A stretch of 37,500 nucleotides of DNA from NCBI GenBank assembly GCA_905221605.1, contig CAJNDS010002223.1, forward strand, positions 1 through 37,500, read 5' to 3'. Under the pieces are notes generated by a model. It ran no database searches and was not told where the DNA came from. It saw only the letters and a program-made list of their open reading frames with translations. Positions 8,889 to 18,842 of the stretch are shown piece by piece; the stretch's first letter is position 1, and each line of letters opens with the position of its first letter. The translations under genes and the position numbers were made by a program. The stretch comes from Symbiodinium natans. Its lineage: Eukaryota > Sar > Dinophyceae > Suessiales > Symbiodiniaceae.

Positions 8889-8966
8889 AAACAAGTGTAC
8901 ACTTTCAGGTCTATAGGGGATTATTATCGCATCCCCAAAAGGTGTAAAGTGCACTCATTTGGCTAC
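8889..8966. mobile_element. Small foldback element
   Basis: CAAGTGTACACTTTCAGG pairs with AGGTGTAAAGTGCACTCATTTGG. The loop contains GGGGATTATTATCGCATCCCC. The half-sequence AGTGTACATTTAC recurs near 14995 and 15629. Confidence 0.55.
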
Positions 8967-9077
8967 TAGTCAACCCTTGACAAGGGCCTCACGGTCCGTG
9001 CGATCTGCCGGATATGGAGGTCCGACTTGGCCATGGCCTAGCCAGACTTGGCCATGGCCTAACCACAACTCACATGG

Positions 9078-9360
9078 CTTTAGGGTTTAGGGTTTGGGGT
9101 TTGGGGTTTACGGTTTAGGGTTTAGGGTTTCCCCTAACCGCAAGCCCTAAACCCTAAACTAAACCCTAGGCCCTAAGCCCTAAACCCAAAACCCTCAACC
9201 GTAAGCCCTAAACCCTCAACCCTGAGCCCCAATTCTGAACCCCAAACCCCAAACCCCAAACCCCAAACCCCAAACCCCAAACCCCAAACCCCAAACCCCA
9301 AACCCCAAACCCCAAACCCCAAACCCCAAACCCTAAACCCTAAACCCTAAACCCGAAGCT
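9078..9360. repeat. Mixed heptamer array with a CCCCAAA block
   Basis: TTTAGGG units at 9078-9130 switch to CCCTAAA orientation, then to about fourteen pure CCCCAAA units (9238-9332), then CCCTAAA. An orientation change within one array is unusual. On the minus strand the island at 9361-9460 ends CTTCGG|GTTTAGGG. Confidence 0.92.
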
Positions 9361-9606
9361 TGCGCTCTTTCTCCTCACAACTCCAGATTGTCCGACTCGC
9401 CCCGCCGCACCTCCTGGGAGCCTCAGTTGATAGTAAACCATCCTATACCACTAGTTGCTTTAGGGCTTAGGGTTTAGGGTTTAGGGTTTAGGGTTTAGGG
9501 TTTAGCCTTTTTTCATCTTTTCTTTTTCGGGGGGGGGGGGGTGTTCTTAAGCAAACCTTGGTATAAGGCCGAGTACATAAAGCCCAGAAGTGCACTCCCT
9601 TCGCTT
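9361..9606 (-). CDS. Candidate exon pair split by an element plus array
   Basis: Minus-strand exons of about 9606-9558 (edges AAGTAAG|GTTGAAG and ACCAAG|GTTTGCTTAAG, residues VEAKGVHFWALCTRPYTK) and about 9452-9360 (edge GGTATAG|GATGG, residues TIWSCEEKERKLR) are in phase. The intron starts with the GTTTGCTTAAGAAC end of the dispersed element, contains a C-run and a heptamer array, and ends like the family's right end. No family is recognised. Confidence 0.35.
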
Positions 9607-9694
9607 CAACCTTACTTCTACGGTGGAGTTTAGGGTTTAGGGTTTAGGGTTTAGGGTTTAGGGTTTAGGGTTTAGGGTTTAGGGTTTAGGGCTT

Positions 9695-10050
9695 AGGGTT
9701 GAAGATTTGGGTCGCTAAGGATTCCAGGGGTAGGGTTTCTGGCTGGTGGCTCAGGGGTTAAGAGGCAGGTCAGATCCAAGCCCGCAGCTGAAAACAAATT
9801 CTCAACACCAACATCGTGCTCTGAAGAAACGAAGAATACCACATCCCAGGCCCAACACCTCAGAATTCGAAACTTTTCTGTTGGGGCTGTTGGGGCTTAG
9901 GGCTTACAGCGGGTGCCTGTTTTTCTCTTCACTTCAGATCTACCATTAATCTAGAGATGTCTTCTGACAGCCGGCGCGCCAAAAATCAATCCGACTTCTC
10001 CCTAAAAGCTTCTCAACAGGCCCAGAGACCCTCAATTGCGAGTCCGAGCT
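9695..10050. other. Island with competing open frames
   Basis: The plus strand has a good 3' splice motif (TTTTTCTCTTCACTTCAG near 9921-9938), and an ATG at 9957 that opens MSSDSRRAKNQSDFSLKA. The minus strand is also open in parts. I could not decide between them. Confidence 0.3.
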
Positions 10051-10058
10051 CCAAACGT

Positions 10059-10131
10059 TGGGATGTTCCCCTTTACACTAACAGTCCTTCATCTCTATTG
10101 CGGACTGTTAGAAAAAGGGGGAAGATCCCAA
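10059..10131. mobile_element. Foldback MITE, CTAACAGTCC family, short copy
   Basis: TGGGATGTTCCCCTTTACAC and its partner AAAAGGGGGAAGATCCCA enclose CTAACAGTCC and GGACTGTTAG. TCCAAACGTT occurs on both sides, a likely target duplication of about 8-10 bases. Confidence 0.75.
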
Positions 10132-10139
10132 TCCAAACG

Positions 10140-10250
10140 TTTTGAACCCCAAAGTTGCTCTTTCCTTCGAGCTCGGCTTGTGGCCTCAAGCGGGAGGTCG
10201 GAAGCGCTCTTCCCTCCACGCGGATGCGCTGGGATTTTCTTCTGCAGCTT
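10140..10250 (-). CDS. Candidate exon, function unknown
   Basis: Minus-strand open frame of 36 codons after GCTGCAG|AAGAAAATCCC, with residues SASDLPLEATSRARRKEQLW. It runs up to the target duplication of the foldback element. Bases 10260-10600 beyond it show no convincing exon; a palindrome GCAGCTCCCCTTTTGGGAGC lies near 10509. Confidence 0.28.
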
Positions 10251-10600
10251 TAGATCTATAGGCGCTTCAGGGGTTTAGGACTAGGGTTTGAGGGGTTTTC
10301 TTGATTTACAGTTTCGGGTGGGAGGTGGGAGAAGGATGTCATGTTTAGGATTTCGATGGCTTGAGGACTTAGGAGGATGGGACTTCATGTGGGTGCTGGT
10401 TTGAGGGCACAAGTTTCGAAGGCATGGCTCTTGGACTCTTGGTGGCTTTGGCGTGGGAAGCCTCAGCCCTAAGCTAGGGTTGCACAGCCCAGCTGGAGCG
10501 TGAGACTATGCAGCTCCCCTTTTGGGAGCTGCAACACGTCTCCTGATCCCAGGGCCATGGCCCAAAAAAATGCCCAACCTCTAAACCCTCGGGGGGCCTT

Positions 10601-13283
10601 TCAGGACGGAAGGCCCTTCAAGTGGAGCAGCATTCCCGGGTCGCCGGTGCAGGGGGCAAACTTGGCAATCAACTGCGTCTTCTGCTCGGCCGAGCACCTG
10701 GGGGACGAAATGAACCCTAACACTGGGGTCATATACCCTATACTACTATAATTCCTATTAGACCCTACCTAAACCCTAAACCGTAAACCCTAAACCCTAA
10801 ACCCTAAACCCTAAACCCTGAACCCTATTAGGGTTCATTTGATCCCCAAGGCACCCAGCGAAGTGCAGGATCGGATCGCCCCGGAGCAGTGCCAGATCCC
10901 CGCCGCCACGGGGCCATTCGTAAGCATTCAGCCTCAACTTAAGGGGTTAAGACGCGTACCTTTAAGGTTGCACCCCTAAGGGTTTCCCTGAATATGCTCC
11001 GAGTATGGCCTTTAAATTCGCTTTGCGAGTCTTTTAAAGAAGGGCCCCAAACCCAAGGTATTTAAGGGTTCCCTTTTGATCAACTGCTTCTTCGTTTTTT
11101 GGTGGACAAGTCACTGACATGTCTGTCGGAAGGCATAAAACCCAGAGAGACCACAAAGCCGCTTGGAATCCCCAACCCAACGCCTGAGACATGATCAATA
11201 GCCGGGGAGCAGATGTTGGGGCACAACCTGCACATGCTCTGCAACGTTGGGGGGCAGCAGCCGCGTCATGGCGTGGTGGCATTCCGCAGCACTTCTGGTT
11301 GGCACCTCGCCCCCCCCCCCCCCCCAAACCCTCGGCCCTCATCAACTTCCCCAATCCATCCTGGAGCGTTTAAGGCTCTTTAAGACCAGTGAAGAGCTGC
11401 CAGCACAGCACCCCCCCCCCTTCCCACAGGCAGCATCAGGCAGCCTTCATGCGGGTGAAGGCCGTTCGCCAGGTGCCCGGCTCCTGTGCCGAGCCACCGC
11501 CCAGAAGGATCATCATGGCACCGTTGTCCTCCCAATCCTTGGCTTGCTTTGTATCTTGAAGACCCTAAACCCTAAACCCTAAACCCTAAACCCTAAACCC
11601 TAAACCCTAAACCCTAAACCCTAAACCCTAAACCCTAAACCCTAAACCCTAAACCCTTGAGCCCCTTGAGCTCCTTGAGCCTCTTGAGACCCAGGAAGCT
11701 TGGCTGCACTTAGCAGGGTAGCACTATAAACTTAAAATTTTAGCTGCCCTACTAGGAAACCCAAGAAACCCAAAAAAGGCTAAGGATCTAAAGTTACAGT
11801 AAAGCACCACAAACTACGAATTGCTTAAGGACCCGGAAAAAATAAAAATAGTCTTCCTTATTAAGGTTAATATAGGGATTATTATGTTTTATTCTTTTGG
11901 GATTCTTAAGCAAACAGTAGCAAAGGAAGAAGCCCCTGGAGCCCCCTGGAGCCCTTGGAGGGTTTAGGGTTTAGGGTTTAGGGTTTATGCAATCGGTCAT
12001 GCGGACTGTCACGAAGCGAGACACTTGGCGACTAAACGGATAGGGTTTAGGGTTTAGGGTTTAGGGTTAGGGTTAAGGGTTAAGGGTTAAGGGTTAAGGG
12101 TTAAGGGTTAAGGGTTAAGGGTTAAGGGTTAAGGGTTAAGGGTTAAGGGTTAAGGGTTAAGGGTTAAGGGTTAAGGCTTAAGGCTTAAGGCTTAAGGGTT
12201 AAGGGTTAAGGGTTAAGGGTTAAGGGTTAAGGGTTAAGGGTTAAGGGTTAAGGGTTTAGGGTTTAGGGTTTAGGGTTTAGGGTTTAGCCCAGCGGCCGGC
12301 CACGGATGGATGCGAAACGCGTCGCTGAGGAACTGCTCTGCCCACTGGCCCCGCCGGGCCAGGAAGTGGCCCGCATTGAAGACCACGTTCCTTTTGGGGT
12401 TTAGGGTTTAGGGTTTGGGGTTTGGGGTTTAGGGTTTAGGGTTTAGGGTTCTCGGGGCTCGGGGCTTCATAGGGGCCTGCTGCCACGACTCCGAAACCAC
12501 TCAAAACTCCCGAAATGCTTTTGCAGCATGACACTGTGGGTTCGTGAGGTTCTGTGTTGCAGTAAAAAAAAGAAAGAGTGAGAGAGAGAGAGAGAGAGCG
12601 CGAGCCGAGGAAGAAGCAACCCCTACCAAACCAAGATTCAGGTCACCTGCGAAGACGAAGTCTTTGCCCAGGTCGCAAGCCCATTGCAAGTCTGCTCCAT
12701 CAGAGATGAACAAGGAGTCAGCATCCATCCAGAACACAAATTCCGCACCCTGCTTCAGAAGAGAAAGGACATGTGGAAGCTTAGACCAGGTCGGGTCAGC
12801 TCTGCCAGCGATGTCCTCCTCCAGGCACGCGTAGGTATAGCCGTGCAGTGCACACCATCGCTCGTGATTTCGACGCGCAGGGAGCATGGTCTGTGCAAAC
12901 TCCTTTCCTGCAAAGAGGGAGGCAACCACCACCCGCGCGCGAGGCTGCGGCAGCTGTCGCGGAATCGTGCCCTGAACAGCCGCAGCCAGGGCAAACCCCG
13001 GCTCCCGCTGCAACAGCAGGCCGACCTCCCACCTGAGCTGCTGAAAGCGCCCCTCTTGCTGAAGCAACCCCCAGCGCTGCGCCAGGCACTTGGCGGCCCC
13101 CGGGTTCTGGGCAAAGGCCCCAGCAGGAAGCGCCACGCCCTCCCTGTGGGGCGCGCGCTGCGCGGACTTCCGCGCCGCGGCAGGCCATGCCAAGCACCGC
13201 GGCTGGCGACATTCAGCGCTGTGCTTCAGACGTCCTCTGCTGACCCGAGCTGCCCCCCATGGCCAAACCCAGTTGCAGCTCAT
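10601..13283 (-). CDS. GT34-type (GMA12/MNN10) glycosyltransferase, five exons
   Basis: Exons: 13283-12640, 12390 to about 12292, about 11550 (or 11538) to about 11424, 11294 (or 11291) to about 11198, and 10697-10601 ending in TGA. Exon 1 has NHERWCALHGYTYACLE, then WSKLPHVLSLL, then the DxD motif in EFVFWMDADSLFI (residues about 187-189), then FAGDL. Exon 2 reads NVVFNAGHFLARRGQWAEQF. Exon 3 has DWEDNGAMMILLGG, exon 4 VQVVPQHLLPGY, and exon 5 GDPGMLLHLKGL. This order matches GT34 galactosyl/mannosyltransferases, which transfer sugars from nucleotide sugars, usually in the Golgi. Intron 1 works only with donor CT|GAATC (GA-AG) and intron 2 probably with a GC donor. Introns 1, 2 and 4 contain heptamer arrays. 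No signal anchor is visible; residues 1-100 are basic and low-complexity, and an in-frame stop precedes this ATG, so an earlier exon may be missing. Confidence 0.82.
10701..10852. mobile_element. Foldback MITE with a CCCTAAA array in its loop, inside a GT34 intron
   Basis: GGGGGACGAAATGAACCC at one end and GGGTTCATTTGATCCCC at the other are inverted partners. CATATACCCTATACTACTAT and a block of CCCTAAA units (10770-10828) lie between. On the minus strand the element's end forms the acceptor TTTCGTCCCCCAG|G of the last GT34 exon. Confidence 0.75.
11562..11656. repeat. CCCTAAA array in GT34 intron 2
   Basis: Thirteen perfect CCCTAAA units, followed by CCTTGAGC repeats (11657-11690). On the gene's own strand this reads TTTAGGG and ends a few bases before exon 3. 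Confidence 0.95.
11703..11752. mobile_element. Small foldback element in GT34 intron 2
   Basis: TTAGCAGGGTAGCACTATAA pairs with TTTTAGCTGCCCTACTAGG around an AT-rich loop. Confidence 0.5.
11814..11915 (-). mobile_element. GCTTAAGAACCCC-family foldback element in GT34 intron 2
   Basis: On the minus strand it starts GTTTGCTTAAGAATCCC and ends CCTTAAGCAATTCGTAG, a 102-base GT-AG unit. It lies within the large second intron of the glycosyltransferase, so it may be nested or may border an undetected exon. Confidence 0.7.
11958..12290. repeat. TTTAGGG array with a TTAAGGG block in GT34 intron 2
   Basis: TTTAGGG at 11958-11990. After a 55-base island comes TTTAGGG again, then about 24 TTAAGGG units (12066-12254, some GCTTAAG), then TTTAGGG directly up to exon 2. 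The variant block lies inside the array, not at its edges. Confidence 0.95.
12394..12450. repeat. TTTAGGG array in GT34 intron 1
   Basis: Eight units with TTTGGGG variants, starting four bases beyond the 3' splice site AAAAG|GAACG. The same intron also holds a (GA)n run at about 12578-12598. Confidence 0.93.
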
Positions 13284-13304
13284 GGCAGGCTTTTCGGGGA
13301 TTCA

Positions 13305-14275
13305 GCATGTCTGGCCCTACTGAGCTGCCAAAGGCGTCATCGACTCGCAACATGTGCTTGCTTATTGCTCTGGTTCCTTTTGAGCTCCTTGTTGATCTAT
13401 AGCGACTCTGTGAGTGCCGAGAAGGTGCCGGCACTTGTTCTTTCATGTTCTTTCAGCGTGCGCATGCACAACATTTCGGGTCCAACAGAGTCCACAACCT
13501 CGCCACTCGCTCAGCCGAATATTCGTTGGGATCATGGGCCTGCATTGTGCATAGGGCCCGGGCCAGCCTAAGCCTTACAGTGATTACAGTAGCAAAAGCT
13601 TGAGAACTCGGATGCCTGATCAACTTGATTGAAATTCCGCACTTCGCTTGGCTTTCCCATCCCAGTAACCAGCTCTGCACCCCTGCCACCATTCAACCCA
13701 AACACCCTACGCCAGCCCCGAAGTCCTCTCCAAGCCGTCAAGACCTTGCGGCCATGAGCACCCTGTTGACCCGAAGGAGCAATCTCACGGAGTTGCACGG
13801 CCTCAGGTTACGAGCGTCTGAGCTTCAGAGGTGGTTGGGCTTCCGGGCTCATGCAGTGAGCAACACAGCGCCACCATGCACAACAAAACCGCACGTGTCC
13901 CGCGACAGCCCCAAACTCACCCCTTCAGCCTAACAGCCCCACGTCTTCGCTGCGGTTCAGGGGTTCAAGTAGCACCCCTTCATGGTAGGCGAGGGTCGAA
14001 GTTCCTGACTGCCCGAAACCCTGAGCCCTGGGATGGTTACGAGGCGTGGGCCGCGGTGAAGGAGATCAGCGAGCGCAGCCGCTGCCTGCCCTGTTTGAGG
14101 CTGTAGAAGGTATTTAGGGGCCCCTTCGGCTCACCATCGTTCGTAGGTTTGAGGGTTCCTTGTTTGGGTTTCGAGCCTTTTGGGGCCTGAGGGGCCTTCA
14201 GGGCTTTAGTGGAGGCGGGGGTTGAAGATGCGCGTAATGACATCGCCTCATCCGTCCTGAAGGCATCGGAACTCT
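13305..14275 (+). CDS. Candidate divergent plus-strand gene, function unknown
   Basis: Possible pieces: an ATG at about 13308 reading MSGPTELPKASSTRN and then a hydrophobic stretch (MCLLIALVPFELL) up to a GT; a frame after the strong acceptor TTCTTTCATGTTCTTTCAG (near 13456); a frame from about 13671 to 13849 (LTELHGLRLRASELQRW) ending at CATGCA|GTGAGC; a frame at about 14015-14095 with 90% third-position G+C (WDGYEAWAAVKEISERS); and a last one after TGGAG|GCGG with VEDARNDIASSVLKASEL and a stop at 14275. The minus strand is open over parts of this. If correct, the gene is divergent from the glycosyltransferase. Confidence 0.3.
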
Positions 14276-14289
14276 AGACCCAAAACATG

Positions 14290-15160
14290 AACCTTTTTCG
14301 GCGAAGGTGTCTACTAAAACACCACCCCCCCCCCCGCTCTGCCCCCCACCCACCCCCACTCAGAATTGGGAGGGCTTGGGTTTACAGCTGAGGGCTTTGA
14401 GGGCTTTGCGCTTATGAGCTGCTGAGAGCCTACACTACAGCACATCTCCTGTTCGCCAGAGCCGCCCGACGGCGGCGCGAGCGGCAGGCCAGAGTGGTAG
14501 AGCCTTGGCGGACGGTTTGGGCAAGGCTTGTGGGTCAAGGGTACGGGTATATCGTGCTTATAGGCGAACTAGAAGGAACCCTACCTGAACCATAACTTCT
14601 GAGACTCGCAAGCTCTTCCACTTATCATGCTGACGAAAAGCTTTCCTCTCAAGGAAGCCAGCAGGGCTTGAGCAACACTCTGGGGTCTCCAAATTCAGTA
14701 GCCAGAAGGATCACAAACAGCTTGCTCATCCCATTCAAAATCTATGTAGTGGTTCACAAAAGCTCGGCTCCCCAAATTGCCCTCGGCTTTCGCATTGCAC
14801 GACAGTGCGGGCTTCAGGCTTCAGGGTTTTCGTGTAAGTTCAGAACCCTGAGCCCTAAGCCCTAACCCTACGCCCTAAACCCTAAGCCCTAAGCCCACCC
14901 CCGAAGCCCTAAAAAAACGAAACCGGCCTAAGCTCCAAACCTTCGAACCCACCTCAAACAAAAAACGACATCTCGACATCTTCCACAAAGAGAAGTGTAC
15001 ATTTACAGAAATCCCTGCAGGGACCCCCACACCCTCAAAGCACGGAGCATCCCCGATGCAATCCGTCGAGAGGCCAAGCCGGATACAAGAGCAAGCTGCC
15101 AGCTCGAACCCAAACCTTTTGTGCCTGGCTGAAGGCTTTGAGTTCGGAGGGCCTTCAGGG
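14290..15160. other. Islands with competing frames, no safe gene
   Basis: 14404-14591 is open on plus (AHLLFARAARRR, ending at a stop) and also on minus. 14668-14865 is open on both strands; the minus reading (RAFVNHYIDFEWDEQAV) is the more protein-like. Short CCCTAAG/CCCTAAA stretches lie at 14850-14900. C-runs lie at 14323-14334 and nearby. Confidence 0.35.
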
Positions 15161-15164
15161 TTTA

Positions 15165-15740
15165 TGGGTTTAGGGTTTAGGGTTCAGGGTTTAGGGTTTC
15201 GGGTTTAGGGTTGAGATCTGCGCTGCAACCCTCCCCCCCCCCCCCCGGTTTAGTCTTAAAAAGGCTTTCTGCCTTGAAGCCTCAGCATCCCGGGGTGAAG
15301 TTGGAATCGCGCTTTCGCCAAAGGATATGGTTGCTTGCTCACTGAATCATGCTGGCCGAAAAACGCCAAAGAGCCAATTCCACATGTGCAAGAACAAATG
15401 TTGCATCAACTTTTGCCAACTTTGAAGATTGGAAGAGCTGAACTTCTGTTGCAACTTTATTGCTCATGGTATCAAAGCGGACATGACCCCCGATGAGGAC
15501 TGCGTAATATTCCAAAACTTGGAACTTTGGCTGACCTGTTGTTGGTCGCCTTGAGTGCAGAAGCGTAACAACATGCTCGCGAAATTAGATCAGCTATGCA
15601 ATGCTATGCACATATATTGATGCATATATGTGTACATTTACTGACTGATTTTTTTGGGTTTTCGCTCACACAGCAAAGCAGCAAGCGGCAAAACTCGCAA
15701 CTCTTCCCTCAACGTTTCCAACAAGACTGGCAGACTGACA
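15165..15740. other. Heptamer array then non-coding stretch with one splice acceptor
   Basis: TTTAGGG units at 15165-15215 and a C-run at 15230-15246. Then about 430 bases hold no frame over 60 codons. An AT-rich hairpin lies at 15608-15634. At about 15640-15682 there is CTGAC, a T-run and CACACAG| in order, a textbook plus-strand 3' splice site, followed by an open frame (QSSKRQNSQLFPQRFQQDW). CCCTAAA units follow at 15740-15800. Confidence 0.5.
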
Positions 15741-16215
15741 CCCTAAACACTAAACCCTAATTAAACCCTAAACCCTAAACCCTAAACCCTAAACCGCTCT
15801 ACAACCCGAAACCCTAACGCCCTTCCCATCTCCCCCGGCCTCACCCCATCCCAGCTTCTTCCGAAGGGCCCTTGGGGCAACGCAACTCCGGAGTCTTGGG
15901 CCGCAGGCGTCTCTCCATAAGCTAGATTTGAGGGTTTTGGAGATTCCCTAAACCCTAAACCCTAAACCCTAAACCCTCAACCCTCAACCCTAAACCGATT
16001 GTTCAGACCCCCGGAAGAGTCATCTTCAGGGCTTCTTGCCGTGACTTTGCAAGAGAACGTGCCTGGGCTGTCTCGGACAGAAGCAGAATGTGTGCTGGGG
16101 TCTGTGTGTTAGCAGGCCCAACATACTTAAAGATGCCTCGCGCGCTTGTGGTCCTGGCATGTTTGCTTCATTTGCACATCTGGCAGAAAGGGCTCAGAAC
16201 TCAGATGGACCCCTC

Positions 16216-16527
16216 CTAGGTATGTTGTAGAATAGGCAAATGTAAGGCCTTATGAATCTCATAGACCTGCTGTAAGGGAATGTGAGAAATGTTATTTTCT
16301 GTTTGGAATTCGTTTGGGTTCCTGACAGGGAGCTTCAGGGACTTTCTCGCCCGTCTCTGCATGTAGTTTCTCACAGCTACCTTTAGTTCACCCTCCGTTA
16401 TATGTTTGTTGTTGCTCGCTTCGGCTTTCAGCTCTCCATGCCTCACCTTGGTCTCGCCCTCCGCTTTTGAGTCTGTAAGCGGGCCTTGTGGCATACGGAA
16501 GTGTGGATTGCATGAGCCGGTACCCAA
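16216..16527 (-). CDS. Hypothetical ORF, 103 codons
   Basis: A minus-strand ATG frame, lysine- and glutamate-rich in the middle (ELKVAVRNYMQRRARKS) and ending PLQQVYEIHKALHLPILQHT. Its third positions are not G+C-biased, unlike the better exons here. It contains possible splice sites (ACCAAG|GTGAGG, CCCTTACAG|CAG), so it may not be translated as one piece. No family is recognised. Confidence 0.3.
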   Translation of the reverse strand: MGTGSCNPHFRMPQGPLTDSKAEGETKVRHGELKAEASNNKHITEGELKVAVRNYMQRRARKSLKLPVRNPNEFQTENNISHIPLQQVYEIHKALHLPILQHT

Positions 16528-16559
16528 AAGGTCCTCAAATTTTTTGATCAGCAGATTGA

Positions 16560-17260
16560 AATGCTACACGCACATTACTGAGCTGCGCGAGACAACCTGG
16601 AGTCGTCGCGGGGAGCCGAAGCCACACAAACTCTTTTCTCAGGGGAAGTCTTGGCATTTTCGGGGAAGTCTTGGAATCTTCGCAGCCTGAGGCGACCCCC
16701 GACACCCTCAAAGGCACTTGGCCCTGGCGAACCGCTCTCTGCCAGTTTTGATAGATTATCTGTGGCCTGGAAAGCTGTAGTCGTTACAAGCTCGTCCCTA
16801 AACCCTACACACGCTATTCTCCCTCCCCTCGGGCGCGGCACTCGGGAACCTCAGCCAGTCCAGCTGGTGGCCGGGGGTCCTGCTATTTGGAGGCTGCTTC
16901 AACGTTTCGGGTTTCAGCTTTGGGGTCCATTCAGGGGATTCAGGAGTTTTGGGAATCAAGTGTCGAAACTCGTTCAGGGTCTGGGGCTGGGGGCTCTTCG
17001 AATTACGGGCTTTAAGGGCTCAAGCATGTGAAACATGTTTCAGGCTGCGTTTAGAGGGGTCTCAGCTCCCACTGCAACATGGAGGGTTCGCGGGATGGCC
17101 TGAGATTCTGCAGGCTTCGGATGCTGTGTGGGCAGGCCACGTGCTGGCTTTGGACAGAGATTGAAAGCCTCACTGCCCTACAAGTGACCTCAACATGCAC
17201 GAAGTTATATGCCCGACAACAATCACAAGAAGATTCAAGGATTTTGCGGCAACAAGCACA
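16560..17260. other. Repeat-poor island with overlapping open frames on both strands
   Basis: Plus frames at 16651-17031 and 17079-17342 and a minus frame at 16575-16841 are all open, with mediocre codon bias. No splice-phase chain could be built. Only isolated heptamer-like words occur. Confidence 0.3.
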
Positions 17261-17267
17261 CTTTCAT

Positions 17268-17497
17268 CACTTAAGGCTTGCGGCCTCGAACCTTTCCATC
17301 AACGTTGCAAGTCGCAACACATTGCACGACTCGGGTGTATAGCTCAGGTATCGTTTCATGGCAGTGGGGCTGCGCCAAGCAAACGAAGCCCGGCCATGCA
17401 TGACGCGGTGGCCTTTCGGGGCACGCGGGACCTCATCGGCATGGCCTATTTTTCTGGGGGCGCTGTTGCTTGACAGGGGCCAGTCTCAAAACATGAT
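17268..17497 (-). CDS. Candidate terminal exon, function unknown
   Basis: The minus-strand frame is open for about 75 codons and ends in TGA, with residues RKIGHADEVPRAPKGHRVMH, then TAMKRYLSYTPESCNVLRL, then MERFEAASLK. G+C at third positions is about 68%. The complementary plus frame (17195-17473) is equally long, so strand is not settled. Upstream minus-strand pieces at about 17590-17630 (NDTEECGIYLQ, edges ATGCAG|GAG and CCAG|GTGTGC) would fit the same gene. Confidence 0.33.
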
Positions 17498-17984
17498 CGT
17501 CTGATCAGCGTAGACTTGACATTAACGTGCGCGAACCAAAACCCTGAACCGCATCCAACACCCCTAAACCGCGGCTTCTGACATGGCACACCTGGAGATA
17601 GATGCCGCACTCTTCCGTGTCGTTGCTCTCCTGCATGTCTGCATGCCATTGGGACAGGTGCTTAGGCTTCGAGACGTTTTGGGTGCGACATCAAGGCCGA
17701 TGCTGAGAGTTAAGGCTGCTGCTCTCTGCCGTTACTTGCTTCAACGCTTGGCGTATCCCAGAGTCGTCCGTCCATGCTTGCTTGGGGGGCTTAGGGGGTT
17801 GAAGTTCCGACAACATTAAATATACCCTGGACCCGCCGTTCAACTCGAATGGGTGTGTCGCATGGCCTTTCAAAACACAAAGTCAGCTTGGGAAGGTCAC
17901 AGGATGTATTTAGGGAAATTGCTTCGGGCTTCGGGGCCCCAAACCCGACACCCCAAACCCTCAAAACCCTGTAAGCCCTATAAG

Positions 17985-18340
17985 CCCTAAACACCCTAAA
18001 CCCTAAACCCTAAACCCTAAACCCTGAACACTAAAGTTTGGGCTTCTGGCCTGGAGGCCGCCTCCGCATTCCAGGTAGAAGGCCCCGGACAACGCTGCCT
18101 TGGGATGGACGTGCGGCTCCTGGGAGAGGTCTGAGGACTGGAGTTTAGCGTTTAGGGTTTAGGGTTTAGGGTTTAGGGTTTAGGGTTTAGGGTTGAGGGT
18201 TGAGGGTTGAGGGTTTGGGGTTTAGGGTTTGGGGTTTAGGGTTTGGGGTTAGGGGTTTGGAGTTTGGGGTTAGGGGTTAGGGGTTTGGGGTTTAGGGTTT
18301 CGGGTTTGGGGTTTAGGGTTTAGGGCCTAGAGAGGAAGGC
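17985..18340. repeat. CCCTAAA array, island, then TTTAGGG/TTTGGGG array
   Basis: CCCTAAA at 17990-18025. A 110-base island follows, then from 18145 to 18330 a long array that drifts from TTTAGGG to GTTGAGG, TTTGGGG and TTAGGGG units. The arrays face opposite ways. Confidence 0.9.
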
Positions 18341-18651
18341 CTCGTTTGGGTGGGGTCATGATTTATGCCCCGATCCTCCCTAAATACTCTCAATAGCCCC
18401 AAGCCCTTCCTACATCTGAACTGTGAGTCTGGAGCCAGCGAACAAAAAAGCCCCCGAAAGCTTAAAAAAACCATCGTTGGCAACAGCTTCTGCATTGTTT
18501 GAGGGCTTAAGGTGTCGGAAGCTGAGGGCTTCTAGAATATGCCCTGAATCATGTGAAGAATCCCACTAGGTTTTGGTGTATTCCTTAATTGATTAAGGGG
18601 TATTGGACTCTGGGCACAAGCTCTTGAATCTCGAGGTCGGATTGTTTGCAG

Positions 18652-18842
18652 GGTTTAGGGTTTAGGGTTTCGGGTTTAGGGTTTCGGGTTTAGGGGCTTT
18701 GAGATTTGGTGCTTTTGAAGGCCTTCGAGGGCATTTGAGGCTGCCTGCCACGCCGCCCCCGCCGTGGTCGCGGCTGCCCAGCTCGATGCCACAGTGACAT
18801 GGAGCCTGCGACCCTAAACCCTAAACCCTAAACCCTAAACCC
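18652..18842. repeat. Two short heptamer arrays around a candidate exon island
   Basis: TTTAGGG/TTTCGGG units at 18652-18695 and CCCTAAA at 18811-18842. The island between reads well on plus after TTTGAG|GCTGCC (CHAAPAVVAAAQLDAT, donor ACA|GTGACA) and is also open on minus. Confidence 0.6.

Noticed and set aside
12684-13571. 295-codon plus-strand ORF opposite the glycosyltransferase
   Set aside because: It is the antisense of a G+C-biased exon whose minus-strand reading matches a known family with its DxD motif.
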